Shown here one piece after another: positions 50,211 through 54,474 of a stretch of DNA of 54,474 nucleotides. Under the pieces are notes generated by a model that was not told the origin of the DNA, did no database searches, and saw nothing but the letters and a program-made list of their open reading frames with translations. Within the stretch, counting starts at the first letter, position 1; each line of letters opens with the position of its first letter. Made by a program: the position numbers and the translations under genes. The stretch is from Streptacidiphilus carbonis (GTDB taxonomy: Bacteria; Actinomycetota; Actinomycetes; Streptomycetales; Streptomycetaceae). The stretch spans positions 73,614 to 128,087 of the forward strand of contig NZ_BBPM01000018.1 of the NCBI RefSeq assembly GCF_000787775.1, written 5' to 3'.

Positions 50211-50540
50211 TCAGGCGGAGGTCGGAGCCCCGAAGATGTCGATGGGCTTGCTGCCCTCTGCCAGCGTCACGATGGCGCGCTTGGTGTCCTTGCGCTTGCC
50301 GAAACCGGTGCGCGAGCGCTTGCGCTTGCCCACCCGGTTGATCGTGTTGACATTGGCGACCTTGACCGCGAAGACCGTCTCGACGGCCTGCTTGATCTGG
50401 GTCTTGTTCGAGCCCGGCGCCACGATGAACGTGTACTTGCCCTCGTCGAGGAGCGCGTAGCTCTTCTCCGAGATGACCGGCTTGAGCAGCACGTCACGGG
50501 GGTCCGTGAACGTCTTGCTGGTGATCGTCGCGTCGCTCAT
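50211..50540 (-). CDS. rplW: 50S ribosomal protein L23
   Basis: The 109-residue L23 has [39 protein letters not shown] and the internal loop [20 protein letters not shown]. It docks trigger factor and SRP at the tunnel exit. Its ATG overlaps the rplD stop by one base. Confidence 0.99.
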   Translation of the reverse strand: MSDATITSKTFTDPRDVLLKPVISEKSYALLDEGKYTFIVAPGSNKTQIKQAVETVFAVKVANVNTINRVGKRKRSRTGFGKRKDTKRAIVTLAEGSKPIDIFGAPTSA

Positions 50541-51217
50541 CAGGCGTCGCTCCCTTCGAGCTCGCTCGAAGAGGCAACGGCCTTCGCGGACGCGGCAGGG
50601 CCGGCCACAAAGCGCTCGAAGGCGGCCTGGGTGAAGACCACATCGTCGGAGACGAGCACGTCGTAGGTGTTCAGCTGACCGGCGTCCAGGATGTGCACCT
50701 CGGGCAGGTTGCGGGCGCTCTTGATCGCCAGCTCGTCGTCGCGCTCGACGACGAGGAGGACGTTCTTGCGTTCGCTGATCTTGCCGATCAGGGTGCGGGC
50801 AGCCTTGGTGGACGGCGCCTCGCCCGCGGTCACGCCGGTGACGACGTGGATGCGGGCGTTGCGGGCCCGGTCGGTGAGGGCGCCACGGAGCGCGGCGGCC
50901 TTCATCTTCTTGGGGGTCCGCTGCGAGTAGTCGCGCGGTACGGGGCCGTGCACGACGCCACCGCCGGCGAACTGCGGAGCGCGGGTCGAACCCTGACGGG
51001 CGCGGCCGGTGCCCTTCTGGCGGTAGGGCTTGCGGCCGCCACCGCGGACCTCGGCGCGGGTCTTGGTCTTGTGCGTGCCCTGGCGGGCCGCAGCCAGCTG
51101 GGCGACGACGACCTGGTGGATCAGCGGAATGCTGACCTTCGCGTCGAAGATCTCGGCCGGCAGCTCGACGGTGCCGACAGTCTCACCCGCGGGGGAGAGA
51201 ACATTGATGGTGCTCAT
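50540..51217 (-). CDS. rplD: 50S ribosomal protein L4
   Basis: The 225-residue L4 has the tunnel loop [20 protein letters not shown] and [20 protein letters not shown]. The start ATG 51217 ([20 protein letters not shown]) is 4 bases after rplC. In E. coli L4 represses its own operon; no comparable leader structure is proven here. Confidence 0.98.
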   Translation of the reverse strand: MSTINVLSPAGETVGTVELPAEIFDAKVSIPLIHQVVVAQLAAARQGTHKTKTRAEVRGGGRKPYRQKGTGRARQGSTRAPQFAGGGVVHGPVPRDYSQRTPKKMKAAALRGALTDRARNARIHVVTGVTAGEAPSTKAARTLIGKISERKNVLLVVERDDELAIKSARNLPEVHILDAGQLNTYDVLVSDDVVFTQAAFERFVAGPAASAKAVASSSELEGSDA

Positions 51218-51221
51218 TGCT

Positions 51222-51866
51222 TCAGGCCCCCTTTGCCGCAGTGCGGACCAGGATGAGGCCGCCGTTCGGACCGGGGATCGCTCCCTTGATGAGGAGCAGG
51301 CCCTTCTCCGCGTCAACGGCGTGGACGGTCAGGTTCTGGGTGGTCACGCGCTCGTGACCCATACGACCCGCCATGCGCATGCCCTTGAACACACGACCCG
51401 GGGTGGCGCAGCCACCGATCGAGCCGGGCGAGCGGTGCTTGCGCTGCACGCCGTGGCCGGCGCCCAGACCGTGGAAGTTGTGGCGCTTCATGACACCCGC
51501 GAAGCCCTTGCCCTTGCTGGTACCGGTCACGTCGACCTTGATACCGGCCTCGAACACCTCAGCGGTGATCTCCTGGCCCAGGGTGTACTCGCCGGCGTCG
51601 CTGGTGCGCAGCTCGACGAGGTGGCGACGGGGGGTGACACCGGCCTTGGCGAAGTGGCCCGCGAGGGGCTTGTTCACCTTGCGCGGGTCGATCTCGCCGA
51701 AGCCGATCTGCACGGCGTCGTAGCCGGTGCCGTCAGCGGTGTGGACCTGGGTCACGACATTGGGCCCGGCCTTGACGACGGTCACCGGAACGATCCGGTT
51801 GTTCTCGTCCCAGACCTGGGTCATGCCGAGCTTCTCGCCCAGGATCCCCTTCATCTGCTTAGCCAT
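51222..51866 (-). CDS. rplC: 50S ribosomal protein L3
   Basis: The 214-residue L3 has [40 protein letters not shown] and [20 protein letters not shown], near the peptidyl-transferase centre. It is 15 bases after rpsJ. Confidence 0.99.
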   Translation of the reverse strand: MAKQMKGILGEKLGMTQVWDENNRIVPVTVVKAGPNVVTQVHTADGTGYDAVQIGFGEIDPRKVNKPLAGHFAKAGVTPRRHLVELRTSDAGEYTLGQEITAEVFEAGIKVDVTGTSKGKGFAGVMKRHNFHGLGAGHGVQRKHRSPGSIGGCATPGRVFKGMRMAGRMGHERVTTQNLTVHAVDAEKGLLLIKGAIPGPNGGLILVRTAAKGA

Positions 51867-51881
51867 CTTCGTTCAGCCCCT

Positions 51882-52190
51882 TCAGAGCTTGATCTCGATG
51901 TCGACGCCGGCCGGGAGGTCGAGTCGCATCAGAGAGTCAACGGTCTTGGGGGTCGGGTCGAGGATGTCGATCAGACGCTTGTGCGTGCGCATCTCGAAGT
52001 GCTCGCGCGAGTCCTTGTACTTGTGCGGCGAGCGGATGACGCAGTACACGTTCTTCTCAGTGGGCAGCGGCACCGGGCCTGCGACCTGCGCACCAGTACG
52101 CGTCACCGTCTCGACGATCTTCTTCGCCGAGGAGTCGATGACCTCGTGGTCGTAGGCCTTCAGCCGGATGCGGATCTTCTGTCCCGCCAT
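51882..52190 (-). CDS. rpsJ: 30S ribosomal protein S10
   Basis: The 102-residue S10 ([60 protein letters not shown]) is the first gene of the S10 operon. It also takes part in Nus-dependent antitermination. No tuf or fusA gene lies upstream; the next gene is divergent, as I recall for Streptomyces, where the str operon is elsewhere. Confidence 0.99.
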   Translation of the reverse strand: MAGQKIRIRLKAYDHEVIDSSAKKIVETVTRTGAQVAGPVPLPTEKNVYCVIRSPHKYKDSREHFEMRTHKRLIDILDPTPKTVDSLMRLDLPAGVDIEIKL

Positions 52191-52786
52191 GGCTTCTTGT
52201 AGTCCTTCGTGTCGATATTGCTGCTTCTGCGGCCGAAGGCTCCGGGTGGAGCCCCCAGTGGCGTTCCGTTCGACCCACGCGGTCGGGCGTGTCGCGCTGC
52301 CCGCCATAAGAAAGCCTTGGTCGAACTCAGAGGCCCCAGGCGGCGGAACCGGGGGGTTCACACCTGGGGCGGAACGCCGGGTTGAGGGCCTGTCCGCACT
52401 TCCCGGAAGATTCCCGTACGTCCGTGCCGCAGCTGCCGCGCTTCGTCGAACATCAACTAGGCAACGGCCATCACGGGCACGACGAGTACTGTGGGACTCG
52501 CTTCCGGTCCTCCCGATGGGAGGCGCGCAGCATCGGCGCTCAACCGAGCAACTTGGACAGTGTGCCATACCGGACATGACCCACGCCAATCGGCCGGATC
52601 ATACTCCGATCCCCCGGAGAGCGGCCTCCCGGAACCCGTGAATTCCGGGCGCGGCGGGGCGGAAGATCCCTCACCTGACACACACTGAGGCACCGTCTGC
52701 TGTGTGGAATGTGTGGGGTAACGTGAGCCAGCGTCCGGGTGTGCTATCGGCCCACGCGCTGAACTGACCAAAGGGTTGACTCCAGT
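52191..52786. promoter_or_regulatory. 596-bp divergent region upstream of rpsJ and the DUF2142 gene
   Basis: No coding frame is supported. On the rpsJ side there are three stem-loops: GGCTCC/GGAGCC (52238-52253), GCCCCAGG/CCTGGGGC with a 22-base loop (52333-52370), and CCTCCC/GGGAGG (52509-52523). They suggest a long structured 5' leader of the S10 operon. I looked for -35/-10 pairs on both strands and found none with a convincing spacer, so no promoter is assigned. Confidence 0.55.
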
Positions 52787-54397
52787 ATGTCCTCGCTACT
52801 CGGCGCTCCGAGGGCCGGGATGATCGCAGGCCGCAAGCGCATCTGGCTCGCGGGTTTCCTCGTCTTCTTCGCCCTGATGACCTGTTGGACCTTCGCCACG
52901 CCGATGACGGCGGCACCGGACGAACCGGACCACATCACCCGGGCCGCGTCCGTGGCCCGCGGCGAGATCAACGGCCCACCGGTGGAGCGCGACAACATGA
53001 TCGCCGGGATACTCCGCGCGGAGGTCGTCACCGGCATCCACCTCCCGGAGCGGTATCTGTCGCTCGACGCGATGCATCGCTGCTACTCCAACCACTCCAG
53101 CACGCCGGCCGGCTGCCAGTCCTCCTTCCAGGGCGGCAGCCAGGACGTCGACATGATCACGACGGCAGGGCTCTACAACCCGCTGTACTACCTCGCCGTC
53201 GGCTGGCCGACGCTCTTCCTGCACGGGGTCGACGGGCTGTACGCGATGCGCGTGCTCAGCGCGCTGATCTGCGCCGTGCTGCTGGCGAGCGCGGTGGTCA
53301 CCGCCTCGGAGTGGCGGCGGCCGGGCATGGCGCTGCTGGGCGTCGTCGCGGCGGCCGTGCCGATGATGCTGTTCCTGGGCGGGACGGTCAATCCCAACGC
53401 GGTCGAGTGCGCGGCCGGCATCCTCGCCTGGGCCTCGGTGCTGTCGATCTTCATGGCCCCCGACCCGCTGCTGCTGAAACACCGGATGGCGCGGGCCGGC
53501 GTCGCCGCGGGCTCGCTCTTCTGCATCCGCCCGCTGGGGCTGGCCTGGGTCGCCGCCGCGGTCGTCTGCGGGCTTCTGGTGTCCGAACGCGCGACCGTCA
53601 TGGCGGTGGTACGGCGGCGGATCAGCTGGCTGTGGACCGGGATCGCCGGCGCGGCCTTCCTCGGCGGCGAGGTCTGGAACATGACCCACCCGGACCACTC
53701 CACCACCGCCGGAAAGCTGATGACGGCGCGTGAGGTCGCGGACTGGGCGTACCACTACACCCCGCACTTCATCGAGGAGATGATCGGCAACTTCGGCTGG
53801 CTGGACACCCCGTCGCCGGAGGTCACCCTGCTGATCTGGCCCGGGGTGATCATCGGCCTGCTGCTGCTGGCCCTGGCCAGCGGGCCCCGGCGGGTGGGCC
53901 TGGCGCTGGCGGCGGTCACCCTGGGGATCTTCCTGGTGCCCATCGCCGCCCAGGCCCTGGAGGCCCAGCTCGGCCCGATCTGGCAGGGCCGCTACCTGCT
54001 GCCCTTCGCGGTCGGGCTGCCGATCCTCGCGGCCTTCACCATCGCCAAGTACGAGCCGCTCGGCCCCACGGTGCGGCGCCGGATGGTGGCCCTCACCGTG
54101 GCGGCGCTCGCGTTCGCCGACTTCATGGCGTTCTTCTGGGCGCTGCGGCGCTACACGGTCGGCACCAGCGGCCCGCTGATCCCGACGCACGCGCACTGGC
54201 AGCCGCCGGGCACCTGGCCGCTGCTGACCGCGGTCTACCTGCTGGCGGTCGTGGCCCAGGGCGCCATCGTCATCGCCTTCGACCGCAACCGGTCGACGGT
54301 CGGGGCCGGCGGTCGCGGCGACAGCCGGACCGGTCCGGAAACGGCCGGCCCCGACCGGGACGACCACCGCCTCCTGAGGGTCAGCCGGGCCGAGTGA
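52787..54397 (+). CDS. DUF2142-type polytopic membrane protein
   Basis: A 536-residue protein with about 11-12 hydrophobic segments. It begins with a short basic N-terminus and helix (about 18-42), then the acidic motif PDEPDH (44-49) characteristic of the DUF2142 group, and a long extracellular loop (RYLSLDAMHRCYSNHSSTPA). Further features are TVNPNAVE, NFGWLDTPSPE and GRYLLPFAVGLPIL. The charged C-terminus is cytoplasmic or disordered. Members often sit in cell-surface polysaccharide or glycosyltransferase loci and resemble GT-C glycosyltransferases, but the reaction is not known. ATG 52787 lacks a strong ribosome site (AAAGGG about 11 bases upstream). It diverges from rpsJ. Confidence 0.85.
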   Translation: MSSLLGAPRAGMIAGRKRIWLAGFLVFFALMTCWTFATPMTAAPDEPDHITRAASVARGEINGPPVERDNMIAGILRAEVVTGIHLPERYLSLDAMHRCYSNHSSTPAGCQSSFQGGSQDVDMITTAGLYNPLYYLAVGWPTLFLHGVDGLYAMRVLSALICAVLLASAVVTASEWRRPGMALLGVVAAAVPMMLFLGGTVNPNAVECAAGILAWASVLSIFMAPDPLLLKHRMARAGVAAGSLFCIRPLGLAWVAAAVVCGLLVSERATVMAVVRRRISWLWTGIAGAAFLGGEVWNMTHPDHSTTAGKLMTAREVADWAYHYTPHFIEEMIGNFGWLDTPSPEVTLLIWPGVIIGLLLLALASGPRRVGLALAAVTLGIFLVPIAAQALEAQLGPIWQGRYLLPFAVGLPILAAFTIAKYEPLGPTVRRRMVALTVAALAFADFMAFFWALRRYTVGTSGPLIPTHAHWQPPGTWPLLTAVYLLAVVAQGAIVIAFDRNRSTVGAGGRGDSRTGPETAGPDRDDHRLLRVSRAE

Positions 54398-54448
54398 CGG
54401 GGGTCCGCCCCCGGACCTGCTGTCCATCGCCCCTTCGAACGCAGAACT

Positions 54449-54474
54449 GGCGGGTGCTCCGAGGAGCACCCGCC
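54449..54474 (+). terminator. Terminator after the DUF2142 gene (at window edge)
   Basis: A perfect 12-bp stem GGCGGGTGCTCC/GGAGCACCCGCC with a 2-base spacer ends exactly at the last base of the window, 51 bases past the stop. Confidence 0.85.

Noticed and set aside
52540-52600. TTGGCG...TATGGC as an rpsJ promoter on the minus strand
   Set aside because: The spacer would be only 14 bases, too short for a normal vegetative promoter.

Overview
The window is chromosomal core DNA from a high-GC actinomycete of the Streptomyces type (Streptomyces, Kitasatospora, Streptacidiphilus or a close relative). The evidence is the very high GC, frequent GTG/TTG starts, the developmental regulators bldM and whiD side by side, groES-groEL1 with HrcA (CIRCE) operators and a His-rich GroEL tail, and a dispersed intergenic repeat familiar from Streptomyces chromosomes. 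Gene order matches, from memory, the S. coelicolor stretch from the S10 ribosomal operon to glpD, read in reverse. I saw no prophage, transposase, CRISPR array, tRNA or rRNA.

Left third (1-17 kb). A Ser/Thr kinase cut by the window edge and glpD are followed by the purine genes guaB3 and guaB. Next come the ECF sigma factor gene shbA, then bldM and whiD (sporulation), which diverge from a 507-bp promoter region containing a good SigBldN-type promoter. A LysR regulator, groEL1-groES with two CIRCE operators, a divergent SAM methyltransferase, a polysaccharide deacetylase lipoprotein with a 34-bp palindrome at its start, and the tRNA t6A genes tsaB-rimI-tsaD complete this part.

Middle (16.5-35.6 kb). 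A plus-strand gene for an L,D-transpeptidase-like protein without its catalytic residues faces a tiny minus-strand gene. A long minus-strand run, acpS - nnr (NAD(P)HX repair) - L,D-transpeptidase - alr - alpha/beta hydrolase - tsaE, combines cell-wall precursor supply with housekeeping repair. A large AfsR/SARP-like regulator and coaA are on the plus strand. glmM, rplM-rpsI, an ABC-F ATPase, a secreted SGNH hydrolase, a single-pass membrane protein and truA follow.

Right third (35.6-54.5 kb). This is the S10-spc-alpha ribosomal supercluster on the minus strand, transcribed right to left: rpsJ-rplC-rplD-rplW-rplB-rpsS-rplV-rpsC-rplP-rpmC-rpsQ, rplN-rplX-rplE-rpsN-rpsH-rplF-rplR-rpsE-rpmD-rplO, secY-adk-map, infA-rpmJ-rpsM-rpsK, rpoA-rplQ. 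Strong hairpin terminators separate the blocks. A divergent DUF2142 membrane protein gene ends the window.

Most of the window is ordinary core genome. The less ordinary items are the two CIRCE operators flanking a promoter, the inactive-looking L,D-transpeptidase homologue between the t6A genes, the deacetylase palindrome, a conserved-looking small ORF, simple repeats inside whiD and the SARP gene, and four copies of one intergenic repeat.
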